From contig JAEWRN010000024.1 in the NCBI GenBank assembly GCA_023460035.1, positions 1-64,000 of the forward strand: 64,000 bases of DNA. Reading direction: 5' to 3'. A program made the position numbers and the translations under genes. Within the stretch, counting starts at the first letter, position 1. Every line of letters begins with the position of its first letter. Source of the stretch: Bacillota bacterium (GTDB lineage: Bacteria; Bacillota; Clostridia; Oscillospirales; Ruminococcaceae). The notes beneath the pieces were generated by a model that searched no databases, was not told where the DNA came from, and saw only the letters and a program-made list of their open reading frames with translations. Shown here piece after piece: positions 17,083 through 25,894 of this stretch.

Positions 17083-19332
17083 ATGCTGAACGAACAAACC
17101 GAAGCGCTGTACCACAAACCGGTAACACAGTGCACCGATGAAGAGCTGTATGTCGCCGCGCTGGCGCTGTGCCAAAAGCGCGCCGAGGCGCTGCCCACCC
17201 CCGCGGCACGGCGTCGGCTTTACTACCTTTCGGCCGAATTTCTGGTTGGCCGCCTGCTGGCCTGCAACCTGCTGAACCTTGGCCTGTGGGACGAGGTGGA
17301 GGCAGAGCTTGCCGCCGGGGGCAAAAGCATTGCCACGCTGGAGGACGCAGAGCCGGAGCCCAGCCTTGGCAACGGCGGCCTTGGCCGCCTTGCCGCCTGC
17401 TTTTTAGATTCTATTGCCACGCTGGGCCTGCCGGGTGACGGCGTGGGCCTGTGCTACCACGAAGGTCTGTTTCGGCAAAAATTTGTGGACAAAAAGCAGA
17501 CCGAGCTGCCCGACGGCTGGCTGCAGCAAAACAACTGGCTGGTGGACACCGGCCGCAGCTTTGAAGTGGAGTTTGGCTTTGGCCGGCTGCGTGCAAAGCT
17601 GCTGTACATCGACGTGCCCGGCTATGGTGGCAAAACAAAAAACCGGCTGCACCTGTTTGACCTTGACGGGGTGGACCCGTCAATCATCACCGACGGCATT
17701 GCGTTTGACAAAGAGGACCTTGCGCACAACCTGACGCTGTTTCTTTACCCCGACGATTCGGACCACAAGGGCCGCATGCTGCGCATTTACCAGCAGTACT
17801 TTTTGGTCTCGTGCGCCGCACAGCTGATTTTGGGCGACCTTGCGGCCGCAGGGCGCACGCTGCGCGAGCTGCCCGACGCGGTGGCCATTCAAATCAACGA
17901 CACCCACCCGTCGATGATTATCCCCGAGTTGGTGCGCCGGCTGATGGCGCAGGGCATCCCGTTTGACGAAGCTGCCGACCTTGTGACGCGCACCTGCGCC
18001 TACACCAACCACACCATTTTGGCCGAAGCGCTGGAAAAATGGCCGCTGGCCGACCTTACCACCGCCGTGCCCGCGCTGGTGCCGGTCATCACCGCGCTGG
18101 CAAAGCGCGCTGCACAGCGGCACCCCGCCCCGCAGCTTGCCATCATTGACGAGCAGCAGCGGGTGCACATGGCCCGCATGGATTTGCACTATGGCTTTTC
18201 GGTGAACGGTGTGGCCGCGCTGCACACCGAAATTTTAGAGGCATCTGAGTTAAAGCCGTTTTACGACATTTACCCCGAAAAATTTTCGAACAAGACGAAC
18301 GGCATCACCTTTCGCCGGTGGCTGATGGTGGCAAACCCGGCACTTTCGGCCTTTATCAGCCGCCACATCGGCGACGGCTGGCGCCAGAACGCCGACGAGC
18401 TGGCCGGGCTGATGGCGCTGCAAAACGACGCCGAGGCACTGGGCGAGCTGTGCGAGATCAAGCGGCAGAACAAGCTGCGGCTGGCGGCTGCTCTTGCCGC
18501 GCAGGACGGCATTGCGCTGAACCCCGAAAGCATTTTTGACGTGCAGATCAAGCGGCTGCACGAGTATAAGCGCCAGCAGATGAACCTGCTGTATATTATT
18601 TGGAAATACCGCGAAATCCGCGCGGGCAAGGTGCCCAAGCGGCCCATCACCTTTTTGTTTGGGGCCAAGGCCGCGCCTGCCTATGTGCTGGCAAAGGACA
18701 TCATCCACGCGCTGCTGTGCCTTGCGCAGGTCATCGAGCAGGACCCCGCCGTCTCGCCGTGGCTAAAGCTGGTGTTTGTCGAAAACTACAACGTCTCCCG
18801 CGCAGAAAAGCTCATCCCCGCGGCGGATGTGTCCGAGCAGATCAGCCTTGCCTCCAAAGAGGCGTCCGGCACCGGCAACATGAAGCTGATGCTGAACGGG
18901 GCGCTGACCCTTGGCACGCTGGACGGCGCCAATGTGGAGATTGCCGACCTTGTGGGCGGCGACAACATTTACCTGTTTGGCCGCCACAGCGACGAGGTGA
19001 TTCGGCTGTACGACGAAGGCAGCTACAATGCCGCCGCGCTGGCCGAAGACCCGTTTATTGCCCCGCTGGTTGACTTTTTGCTGAGCAAGCCGATGCTGCG
19101 GGCGGGCGATGCGGGCAGCCTTGGCCGCCTGTACCAGGACCTGACCCACAAAGACTGGTTTATGGCGCTGCTGGATTTGCAGGATTATATCCGCGTCAAA
19201 GAACAGCTGTTTGACGACTATGAAAACCGCCCGCTGTGGGCACAAAAAATGCTGATTAACATTGCAAAAGCGGGCTTTTTCTCCTCTGACCGTACTATTT
19301 TGCAGTATAACCGCGACATCTGGCATTTATAA
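17083..19332 (+). CDS. glgP: Glycogen/maltodextrin phosphorylase
   Basis: A 749-residue GT35 phosphorylase that splits alpha-1,4-glucans with phosphate to give glucose 1-phosphate. The pyridoxal-phosphate site EASGTGNMKLMLNG is near residue 600, and RLHEYKRQQMNLLY, NGGLGRLAACFLDS and QINDTHPSMIIPELVR are further signatures. It is about 50 residues shorter than E. coli MalP, as in many Clostridia. AAGGAGG is at 17068-17074, 8 bases before ATG. Last gene of the maltodextrin operon, completing uptake, chain rearrangement and phosphorolysis. Confidence 0.95.
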   Translation: MLNEQTEALYHKPVTQCTDEELYVAALALCQKRAEALPTPAARRRLYYLSAEFLVGRLLACNLLNLGLWDEVEAELAAGGKSIATLEDAEPEPSLGNGGLGRLAACFLDSIATLGLPGDGVGLCYHEGLFRQKFVDKKQTELPDGWLQQNNWLVDTGRSFEVEFGFGRLRAKLLYIDVPGYGGKTKNRLHLFDLDGVDPSIITDGIAFDKEDLAHNLTLFLYPDDSDHKGRMLRIYQQYFLVSCAAQLILGDLAAAGRTLRELPDAVAIQINDTHPSMIIPELVRRLMAQGIPFDEAADLVTRTCAYTNHTILAEALEKWPLADLTTAVPALVPVITALAKRAAQRHPAPQLAIIDEQQRVHMARMDLHYGFSVNGVAALHTEILEASELKPFYDIYPEKFSNKTNGITFRRWLMVANPALSAFISRHIGDGWRQNADELAGLMALQNDAEALGELCEIKRQNKLRLAAALAAQDGIALNPESIFDVQIKRLHEYKRQQMNLLYIIWKYREIRAGKVPKRPITFLFGAKAAPAYVLAKDIIHALLCLAQVIEQDPAVSPWLKLVFVENYNVSRAEKLIPAADVSEQISLASKEASGTGNMKLMLNGALTLGTLDGANVEIADLVGGDNIYLFGRHSDEVIRLYDEGSYNAAALAEDPFIAPLVDFLLSKPMLRAGDAGSLGRLYQDLTHKDWFMALLDLQDYIRVKEQLFDDYENRPLWAQKMLINIAKAGFFSSDRTILQYNRDIWHL

Positions 19333-19432
19333 TTTTGTTTTCCCCCTGCCGTTTTTCGGCACCTTCCCCGGCAAAGCGCGCCCGCCGCAACGGGTGCGCT
19401 TTGCCTTTTTTATTCCCCCTTTTTTCGGCGCC

Positions 19433-19477
19433 AAAAAGCCCGCCGTGTGCAACGCGCTGCACACGGCGGGCTTTTTT
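19433..19477. terminator. Bidirectional terminator between glgP and pirin gene
   Basis: A 19-bp stem AAAAAGCCCGCCGTGTGCA (19433-19451) with its complement (19458-19476) has A and T tracts on the two sides, so it serves both convergent genes. Confidence 0.9.
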
Positions 19478-19515
19478 AGTTTTTATTTTGTGCGGCTGCC
19501 TGCCGCACCGCCCGG

Positions 19516-20361
19516 TTAAGGCATGCCGTTTTCTTTGATAAAGGTGCCGCTGCGCAGCTCGTCAAACGCCTGCTCCAGCTCGGCGCGGGTGTTCATCACA
19601 ATCGGCCCGCCCCACGCAACCGGCTCGTGCAGCGGCGGGGCCGCAAAAAAGATAGCACGCAGCACGCTGCCCGCACCGGCGGCAAGCTCTACCTCGTCGC
19701 CGTCGGTCAATAGCACGGCCGACTTTTCGGCAATCTGCTCGCCGTTCACCACGCCGTCGCCCTCAATCAAAAATACAAACGCCGTTTGCCCGTGCGGGGC
19801 GGGCACCGCAATGCTGCCGCCCGCGGGCAGCGTTAAATCTAAAATCGTCGCGGGCAGGTGGCGGGGGGTCACGCCCTTTACGCCGCCAAATTCACCCGAA
19901 AGCACCCGCACCTCCACCCCGTTTTGCACCGTGTGCCCCATCATGTCCGGGGTGATGCCAAGGTAGGCCGGGTGGGTCATTTTTTCGCTTTTTGCAAGGT
20001 TTAGCCAAAGCTGAAAACCCAGCATGCGCTCGGACGGTTTTGGCATCTCCTCATGCAAAATGCCGCTGCCCGCCGTCATCCACTGGCTGTCGCCGGCGCC
20101 AATGGCCCCGCTGTTGCCAAGGCTGTCCTTGTGCTCAATCCGGCCCGAAATCAAATAGGTCACCGTTTCAATGCCGCGGTGCGGGTGCATGGGGAAACCC
20201 TTGATATAGTCCTCGGGGTCGGCAGAGTCAAACGAGTCGAGCATCAAAAACGGGTCGAACAGCTGTACATCGTCATACCCCAGCACCCGCACCAGGTGTA
20301 CCCCGGCACCGTCGGTGGCATGGAAACCGCGCAAGACCTTGCGAATCTCTCTTCTGCTCAT
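19516..20361 (-). CDS. Pirin family protein
   Basis: A 281-residue bicupin of the pirin family. The metal-binding cupin motif FPMHPHRGIETVTYLISG is near residue 55 and the second cluster AGSGILHEEMP near 100 supplies the remaining ligands. Pirin C-terminal domain follows (about 170-275). Some bacterial pirins act as quercetin 2,3-dioxygenases or regulate enzymes, but most are unassigned. The start at 20361 overlaps the stop of the upstream LigB-type gene (ATGA), so both are made together. Confidence 0.9.
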   Translation of the reverse strand: MSRREIRKVLRGFHATDGAGVHLVRVLGYDDVQLFDPFLMLDSFDSADPEDYIKGFPMHPHRGIETVTYLISGRIEHKDSLGNSGAIGAGDSQWMTAGSGILHEEMPKPSERMLGFQLWLNLAKSEKMTHPAYLGITPDMMGHTVQNGVEVRVLSGEFGGVKGVTPRHLPATILDLTLPAGGSIAVPAPHGQTAFVFLIEGDGVVNGEQIAEKSAVLLTDGDEVELAAGAGSVLRAIFFAAPPLHEPVAWGGPIVMNTRAELEQAFDELRSGTFIKENGMP

Positions 20362-21146
20362 ACTTCTTCTTTGCCTCCTTCAAATAAATACCCTGTCATG
20401 GAAAGCGACCCCATCACGCACACGGGGTTGAACACCGTCACCTGCTCGCCGCCGGTGCAGGCGCCCAGCACATACAGCAGCGGGGCGTAGTGGTCCGGCA
20501 TCGGCACCGCAAGCGCGGCCGCGTCGCCCAGCCGGTCGTACTGCAGCACCTTGTCGATGTCGCCGCGCAAAATGGCCTCTTTAATCGTGTCGTCAAACTG
20601 CTGGGCCAGCGCGTAGCCGCCTTCCATATCCCAGCTGACCCGCGCAAGGTTGTGTACCACATTGCCGGAGCCCAAAATCAACACTCCTTCGTCCCGCAGG
20701 GGGCGCAGAGCCTGCCCCAGTTCGTACTGGCGGCGCGGGCTTGCCGTGCGGTCCACACTGAGCTGCACGACCGGGATATCAGCCGCCGGGTACATGTGGG
20801 CCAGCACCGACCAGCTGCCGTGGTCAATCCCCCAGGTGTTGTCGGTCTGCACCGCGCTGCCCAGCAGCTCGTGCACACGGGCAGCGAGCGCGGGCGAACC
20901 CGCGGCGGGGTAGGTTTTGGCATATAACTCGGGCGGGAAGCCATACATATCATAAATCGTGCGAGGCGAGGGGTCGTCGTTCACCCGGCTGCCGGGCACA
21001 TACCAGTGGGCCGACACCGACAAAATGGCCTTGGGCCGGGGCATTTTTTGCCCCAGTGCGCGCCACGCGGCGGTAAAGCTGTTATTTTCGATTGCGTTCA
21101 TGGGCGAACCGTGCCCTGCAAATAAAACCGGTAACCGTTCCATCAT
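20358..21146 (-). CDS. LigB/DODA-type extradiol dioxygenase family protein (YgiD-like)
   Basis: A 262-residue member of the class III extradiol dioxygenase family, closest to 4,5-DOPA dioxygenase YgiD. The metal ligands sit in FAGHGSPMNAIENN (His near residue 11) and SVSAHWYVPGS; a late GSGNVVHNL carries another His. Characterised relatives cleave catechol rings with oxygen, which is odd for an anaerobe; the family also contains non-oxygenases. ATG 21146 is 5 bases after AAGGAG, ATG 21143 is equally possible, and GTG 21152 is too close. Coupled to the pirin gene. Confidence 0.85.
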   Translation of the reverse strand: MMERLPVLFAGHGSPMNAIENNSFTAAWRALGQKMPRPKAILSVSAHWYVPGSRVNDDPSPRTIYDMYGFPPELYAKTYPAAGSPALAARVHELLGSAVQTDNTWGIDHGSWSVLAHMYPAADIPVVQLSVDRTASPRRQYELGQALRPLRDEGVLILGSGNVVHNLARVSWDMEGGYALAQQFDDTIKEAILRGDIDKVLQYDRLGDAAALAVPMPDHYAPLLYVLGACTGGEQVTVFNPVCVMGSLSMTGYLFEGGKEEV

Positions 21147-21257
21147 CAGCACTCCTTTTGCCGTGTTTGCGGCAGAGAGACTATTTTTGAGATTTTTTAC
21201 CGTTTAAATCATAGCAAATTACAGGGAAAAAGTCTACCCCTGTACCGTGAAATAACA

Positions 21258-21303
21258 GCAGCCCGCCCGGCAAGATTGCCGGGCGGGCTGCGTTTTTTGT
21301 TTT
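21258..21303. terminator. Hairpin between pepD and the LigB-type gene
   Basis: GCAGCCCGCCCGGCAA (21258-21273) pairs perfectly with 21276-21291. The long T run is on the plus side; on the minus strand, where pepD needs it, the tail is only TGTTATTT, so termination of pepD may be partial. Confidence 0.65.
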
Positions 21304-21329
21304 TTACACTTGTAGTGCCGGGGGCCGGT

Positions 21330-22766
21330 TTATTTTGCGCGGCGCAGTACCTCGCACAGCATTTTCCAGGTGCGCTGGGTAGAGGGGATGCTCAGCCGCT
21401 CGCGGCTGGTGTGTACCCCGCTCATGTCCGGCCCGATGGACACGCTGTCAAACCCGGGCAGCTTGCCGGCAAACAGCCCGCATTCCAGCCCGGCGTGAAT
21501 GGCCTCGATTTTCGGGTCTTTGCCGTACTGGTCGCGGTAGACCTCTACCATTAAATCGCGCAGCGGCGAATTGGCAAGGTATTCCCAGCCGGGGTAATCA
21601 CCGTGGATGGAAATACCCCCGCCCAGCTGGGCCATCAGGCAGCGGATGCGGTCGACCATCATCTGCTTTTGGCTTTCCACACTGCTGCGCACGCTGAACG
21701 ACGCGGTGAGGGTGCCCTCTTCGGTGGTCAAAATGCCAAGGTTTAGCGAGGTCTGTACAAGGCCGGCAATGTCGGCGCTCATCGTCTGCACGCCGTTCGG
21801 CATGCAGGTCAGCAGGCAGATGGCCTTTTCGGTAGAAGCTTTGTCCATCGGCTGCGCGCCGGCCGCTTCGTCCTCACAGTGCAAATAAAGGCCGGGGTCT
21901 ACCTTGTGGTATTCGTTTTGCAGCGTCGTTTGCAGCTCGCCCACCGCGGCGCGCACCGCAGCGGGGTCTTTCGCGCACAGCACCGCCACCGTGTGCAGCG
22001 GGATGGCGTTGTCCTTTGTGCCGCCGGCCACCGTCACCAGACGCAGGTCTGTTTTTTGCGAAAGCGCGTACAGCACGCGGCCCATCAGCATGTTGGAGTT
22101 GCCAAGCCCTTTGTGGATTTCGCCGCCCGAATGGCCGCCCAACAGGCCGCCCAGTGTCAGGCGCAGCACCGTGCCCTCATACGCCGCGCGTGCCAGCGGC
22201 AGCGTGCAGGTGGTGCGGTTGCCGCCCGCGCAGCTGACGGTAAAAATGCCCTCTTCTTCAGAGTCGATATTGATCATGCGGCGGCCTTTCAGCGGCGAAA
22301 CGTCGATTGCCGAAGCCCCCAGCAGGCCAATTTCTTCATCCACGGTAAACACCGCCTCAATGGGCGGGTGGGGCAGGTCGTGCGCATCCAGCACCGCCAG
22401 CGCCATCGCGACGGCGATGCCGTCGTCGCCGCCCAGCGTCGTGCCGTCGGCGTGCAGCTCGTCGCCGTCCACCACCAGTGTCAGGCCCTCTTTTTCCATG
22501 TCCTTTGTGCTGCCGGGCACGGCCTCGCACACCATGTCCAAATGGCCCTGTAAAATCATCGGCTCGGCCTTTTCGTAACCCGGCGTGCCGTCTTTAAAAA
22601 TAATGATGTTGCCCAGCTTGTCCTGCACATAGGCAAGGTTTCGCTGCTTTGCAAAGTCCACACACCAGTCACTGATGGCCTGCGTGTTGCCCGACCCGCG
22701 GGGAATTTCGCTCATCTGCTCAAAAAAACCGAACACAGTTTGGGGCTCTAAGTTTAACTTGCTCAT
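21330..22766 (-). CDS. pepD: Aminoacyl-histidine dipeptidase (PepD, M20)
   Basis: A 478-residue M20 family metallopeptidase. Zinc-site motifs are GHLDMVCE near residue 78, ADGTTLGGDDGIAVAMALAV near 115 and DEEIGLLGA near 150; the dimerisation domain carries GGLLGGHSGGEIH, and the C-terminal HTSRERLSIPS supplies the last ligand. PepD hydrolyses dipeptides such as carnosine in the cytoplasm. AGGAGGAAAG lies before ATG 22766. It is likely a single-gene unit. Confidence 0.95.
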   Translation of the reverse strand: MSKLNLEPQTVFGFFEQMSEIPRGSGNTQAISDWCVDFAKQRNLAYVQDKLGNIIIFKDGTPGYEKAEPMILQGHLDMVCEAVPGSTKDMEKEGLTLVVDGDELHADGTTLGGDDGIAVAMALAVLDAHDLPHPPIEAVFTVDEEIGLLGASAIDVSPLKGRRMINIDSEEEGIFTVSCAGGNRTTCTLPLARAAYEGTVLRLTLGGLLGGHSGGEIHKGLGNSNMLMGRVLYALSQKTDLRLVTVAGGTKDNAIPLHTVAVLCAKDPAAVRAAVGELQTTLQNEYHKVDPGLYLHCEDEAAGAQPMDKASTEKAICLLTCMPNGVQTMSADIAGLVQTSLNLGILTTEEGTLTASFSVRSSVESQKQMMVDRIRCLMAQLGGGISIHGDYPGWEYLANSPLRDLMVEVYRDQYGKDPKIEAIHAGLECGLFAGKLPGFDSVSIGPDMSGVHTSRERLSIPSTQRTWKMLCEVLRRAK

Positions 22767-22826
22767 TGCTCTTTCCTCCTTTTATTTGGACAAAAACGCC
22801 CAAGGGGCTGTTTTGTACTGCCTGTT

Positions 22827-24422
22827 TCAGCCGCGCTTTGGCGCGGCGGCCTGCCGGGGCTGATCCTGCGCATAGCAAATGCGCCGCAGCGCCCGGTTGA
22901 CTTCGTCGTACTGTGCTTCTGATGACAGCACGACCAGATAATCACCCTGTAGCAGCCTTGTTTCACCGCTGGGCACCAGCTCGCGGTTGCCCCGCCGCAC
23001 CCCGGCCACCAGCACATTTTGCGGCCAGTCGACCTCGCTGATTTTTTTACCGGCCGCGCTGCTGCCCAGCTCTACCGGGGTTTCTAATATCACGCCGTGG
23101 CGTTTGTGCCCTGTGCCCGCGGCGGTTTGCGGGCGGCCCCTGCTGGCCATGCGCTCCAGCAGCACCTCATAAATGGGCAAAACGCCCAGCAGGTCGCTGG
23201 TCAGCAGTGCCACAAAGGCCACCAGTGCCACCGGCAGCAGGTGCACCAGCGAGCCGGTCATTTCAACCATCAACAAAATACTGGTCACCGGTGCTTTGAC
23301 CGCGCTGGACATCGCGCCCGCCATGGCGCACACACAAAACACCGGCACATAGCTTTCTACCGGCAGCACCCCGCCCAGCGCCTGCCCAAACAGGCTGCCG
23401 GTCAGCGCGCCCACGGCAAGGATTGGCATAAAAATGCCGCCGGGCAGCCCGCTGCCAAAGCTGGTGCAGGTGAACAGCAGCTTGCACACAAGGTACAGTG
23501 CCAGCAGCGATATGCCGGTTTTCGCCTCTTCGGACAGCTCAATCAGGTTTTGCCCGCTGCCCAGCACCTGCGGCAGCAGCAGCCCGCAGGGCAGAGCAAA
23601 CAGCAAGGCCAGCGCGGCGCGCAGCTTTTCGGGCAGCTTGCCGTACAGCGTATCCGCCGCAAGCAGGCTGCGGTTTGTCAGCGCGCCCACCAGCCCCGCC
23701 AACAGCCCCAGCGGCAGCAGCCAGCCGTAATCGGTAATCGGCAGCTCGGGTATAGTGGCATAGCTGAGCACCGGCCGCAGCCCAAAAAAGTATTTTGACA
23801 CCGTGTCGGCTGTCAGAGCCGCCGTGGTGGAAGCGATTAAAATATTGGGCGAAAAGGTGCGGTGCACCTCTTCGAGTGCAAAAATAATACCGGACAGCGG
23901 GGCGTTGAACGCGCCGGAAAGGCCCGCCGACGCACCGGCCGTGATGAGGTAATTATCCTCGAGCTTGCTTTTGCCAAGCCCCTTTGCGACCACCTGCCCG
24001 CCGCAGGCACCAATTTGAATCATCGGCCCCTCGCGCCCCAGCGACAGGCCAAACAGCGCGCCCAAAAAGCCCGCGGCAAACCGCACCGGCAAAATGGCCC
24101 ACCAGCGCATTTTCATGCCCAGCAGCACAACGCCTTCTACCTGCGGGATGCCGCTGCTTTTGGCATACGGCTCCAGCCGGATCAGCAGGTACAGCAAAGC
24201 ACTTGCCGCCGCAATGGCCAGCAGCCAGCCGGTCACCAGCACCGGGTGCTGCTTTAAATAGGCATAAAGCGCAATTGCTTTTTCGGTGCCAAATTCAATG
24301 ACCAGCCGGTACAACGCCCCCAGCAGGCCGGATAAAAAGCCAACAAAAATGCCTTTGTAGGTCACGCTCCAGCGCAGCCGGCTCAACCCGGCAAGCGTTT
24401 TGTGCATGTTCGATTCCGCCAT
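22827..24422 (-). CDS. ClC-type chloride channel/antiporter with TrkA-C domain
   Basis: A 531-residue ClC family protein. Anion-selectivity motifs are in order: SGIPQVEG near residue 85, GREGPMIQIGA near 125 with the gating glutamate, and GSGLPGGIFMP near 330. After about residue 440 a TrkA-C (RCK_C) domain (GKKISEVDWPQN, LLQGDYLVVLSS) probably binds a ligand and controls gating. The gating and proton-path glutamates suggest H+/Cl- exchange, as in acid resistance. ATG 24422 follows GGAG. A longer frame upstream is only low-complexity, proline- and arginine-rich. Confidence 0.9.
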   Translation of the reverse strand: MAESNMHKTLAGLSRLRWSVTYKGIFVGFLSGLLGALYRLVIEFGTEKAIALYAYLKQHPVLVTGWLLAIAAASALLYLLIRLEPYAKSSGIPQVEGVVLLGMKMRWWAILPVRFAAGFLGALFGLSLGREGPMIQIGACGGQVVAKGLGKSKLEDNYLITAGASAGLSGAFNAPLSGIIFALEEVHRTFSPNILIASTTAALTADTVSKYFFGLRPVLSYATIPELPITDYGWLLPLGLLAGLVGALTNRSLLAADTLYGKLPEKLRAALALLFALPCGLLLPQVLGSGQNLIELSEEAKTGISLLALYLVCKLLFTCTSFGSGLPGGIFMPILAVGALTGSLFGQALGGVLPVESYVPVFCVCAMAGAMSSAVKAPVTSILLMVEMTGSLVHLLPVALVAFVALLTSDLLGVLPIYEVLLERMASRGRPQTAAGTGHKRHGVILETPVELGSSAAGKKISEVDWPQNVLVAGVRRGNRELVPSGETRLLQGDYLVVLSSEAQYDEVNRALRRICYAQDQPRQAAAPKRG

Positions 24423-24654
24423 TGCCACCACTCCAGATACAATTTGCGCCTCCCGGCATCGCGGGCAAACAGAACGCTCTTTTTCGCAGGGCGGCGGGCG
24501 CGGGGCGGGGCAAGCGGGGGTCGCGGGGAAACAGGGTGTCTTTGCCCCCCTGCGCAGCAAGGCAGGGGGCACAAAGCCATTATACTATACTTTGTATGTT
24601 GCTACAAATATAGCGGCAATATTTCAGACATATTACACAAATTCAAATCTTTCG

Positions 24655-25326
24655 TTACCACTCCAGCTCTTTGGCCAGTGCCTGCAGGCCGGCGGCATTG
24701 CTGAGCAGGTAGCCGCGCGCCGCCTTTTGCAGCAGGCCGCGGGTACAAAAGGTGTGCAGCGTGCGCAGCAAATGGCGCAGGCTGCAACCCAGGTATTCGG
24801 CCAGCATCGTGTAATTTGCAAAAAACCGGCCGCCGTCCTGCGTTTTTAAAATATACGCCGCCAGCCGTTGTTCCAGCGGGTACAGCAGGTTGCGGGCGGT
24901 ATTGTTGTTGTTGCGGTGCACCTTGGCACAGGTTTGGCGCAGCACAAACTGCAAAAATAAATTGTCGGCCAGCAGCTGCGCACGGTACTTTTCCAGCGGC
25001 AGCGCGTAACAGTAGGTCTCGCGCAGCGCCTGCACATTGCTTTTGGCCACCGGGTCGCTGAACAGCTCAAACTCGCCCAGCACCTGCACGTCGTCATACA
25101 AACAAAGCAGCAGGCTTTTGCCGTTTTCCAGCAGCTTAAACACCTTGCAGCTGCCCTCCAGCATCAGGTACAGCATGTCGGTGGCTTCGCTCTCGGTGTA
25201 CAGGTACTCACCGGCATGGAACACACAGGGCTGCAACAGCGCAAAGGTCTCGTTTGACACATTTGCCCGCACCAGCTGTGTTTCGCGCCAAAAGCGCTCA
25301 AACTCTTTGCTATTTGCCTGTTCCAT
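24655..25326 (-). CDS. Crp/Fnr family transcriptional regulator
   Basis: A 223-residue regulator with an N-terminal cyclic-nucleotide-binding-like beta roll (about 15-125; CVFHAGEYLYTESEATDMLY) and a C-terminal winged helix (about 150-215; MLAEYLGCSLRHLLRTLHTF). No cysteine cluster for an Fe-S centre is present, so it is not an Fnr-type oxygen sensor. Architecture and neighbours resemble YeiL-like regulators. ATG 25326 has AGGAGGG upstream. It is divergent from the DUF606 pair; a 5-4-5 dyad between them fits as its operator. Confidence 0.88.
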   Translation of the reverse strand: MEQANSKEFERFWRETQLVRANVSNETFALLQPCVFHAGEYLYTESEATDMLYLMLEGSCKVFKLLENGKSLLLCLYDDVQVLGEFELFSDPVAKSNVQALRETYCYALPLEKYRAQLLADNLFLQFVLRQTCAKVHRNNNNTARNLLYPLEQRLAAYILKTQDGGRFFANYTMLAEYLGCSLRHLLRTLHTFCTRGLLQKAARGYLLSNAAGLQALAKELEW

Positions 25327-25371
25327 CTGGGGTCCCTCCTGCTGCCGCGCGCAGCACCATATCGGTAAAAC

Positions 25372-25413
25372 ATGACATCCGTCATAGTCAATTTGGTTTC
25401 TTTGTGTCATAAT
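25372..25413 (+). promoter_or_regulatory. Class II Crp/Fnr site and promoter of the DUF606 pair
   Basis: The dyad ATGAC-ATCC-GTCAT (25372-25385) has the 5-4-5 geometry of Fnr-family boxes. CATAAT (25408-25413) is the likely -10 element and there is no good -35. With the start at 25420, the dyad centre is at -41.5, the standard place for an activator that replaces -35 contact. Confidence 0.6.
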
Positions 25414-25458
25414 GGCTGCACGGGCTGATCACTGCCCGCGAAAAAGGGAGAATCAGAC

Positions 25459-25878
25459 ATGAGCTTTTTGCTGTTATTGCTTGCCGGTGTATCCTTTGGC
25501 TTTATGGTCAGCATGAACGGGCAGCTGGCGGCCTACTTAAACCTGTATGAGGTCAGCTTGCTGGTGCATGCCATCGGCATGGTGCTGCTGCTGTTGTGGC
25601 AGCTGCTGCACCGCGCAAAGCTGCGACTGCGCGGCGCGCCGGTGTATGTGTACTTCGTGGGCTTTTTTGGTGTGGCACTGGTGGTGACCAGCAGCTTTAC
25701 CACCCGCGCGCTGGGCGCCGCCGCCATGATGGCGCTGTCGCTGACCGGGCAGCTGGTCATTTCGGCCGTCATTGACCACTTCGGGTGGTTTGGCGTGCCC
25801 AGGGTGCGGTTTTCGGCGCGGCGCCTGCCCGCCTACGGGGTAATTTTAACAGGGCTGCTATTGCTGCTGTACCAGTGA
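25459..25878 (+). CDS. DMT-family transporter subunit, DUF606/YdcZ (first of a pair)
   Basis: A 139-residue protein with about five hydrophobic helices, half the size of a normal EamA transporter. LLLAGVSFGFMVSMNGQLAA at the start and LSLTGQLVISAVIDHFGWFG are DUF606 signatures. Paired small DUF606 genes are thought to form antiparallel heterodimers. A second DUF606 gene follows after 16 bases. AGGGAG precedes ATG 25459. Substrate unknown; expression probably depends on the divergent Crp/Fnr protein. Confidence 0.88.
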   Translation: MSFLLLLLAGVSFGFMVSMNGQLAAYLNLYEVSLLVHAIGMVLLLLWQLLHRAKLRLRGAPVYVYFVGFFGVALVVTSSFTTRALGAAAMMALSLTGQLVISAVIDHFGWFGVPRVRFSARRLPAYGVILTGLLLLLYQ

Positions 25879-25894
25879 AAGGGGTGGTGTTAAA

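Noticed and set aside
23097..23798. Plus-strand frame of 233 codons opposite the ClC gene
   Set aside because: Gln/His/Arg-rich shadow of the conserved ClC helices with no start signals.
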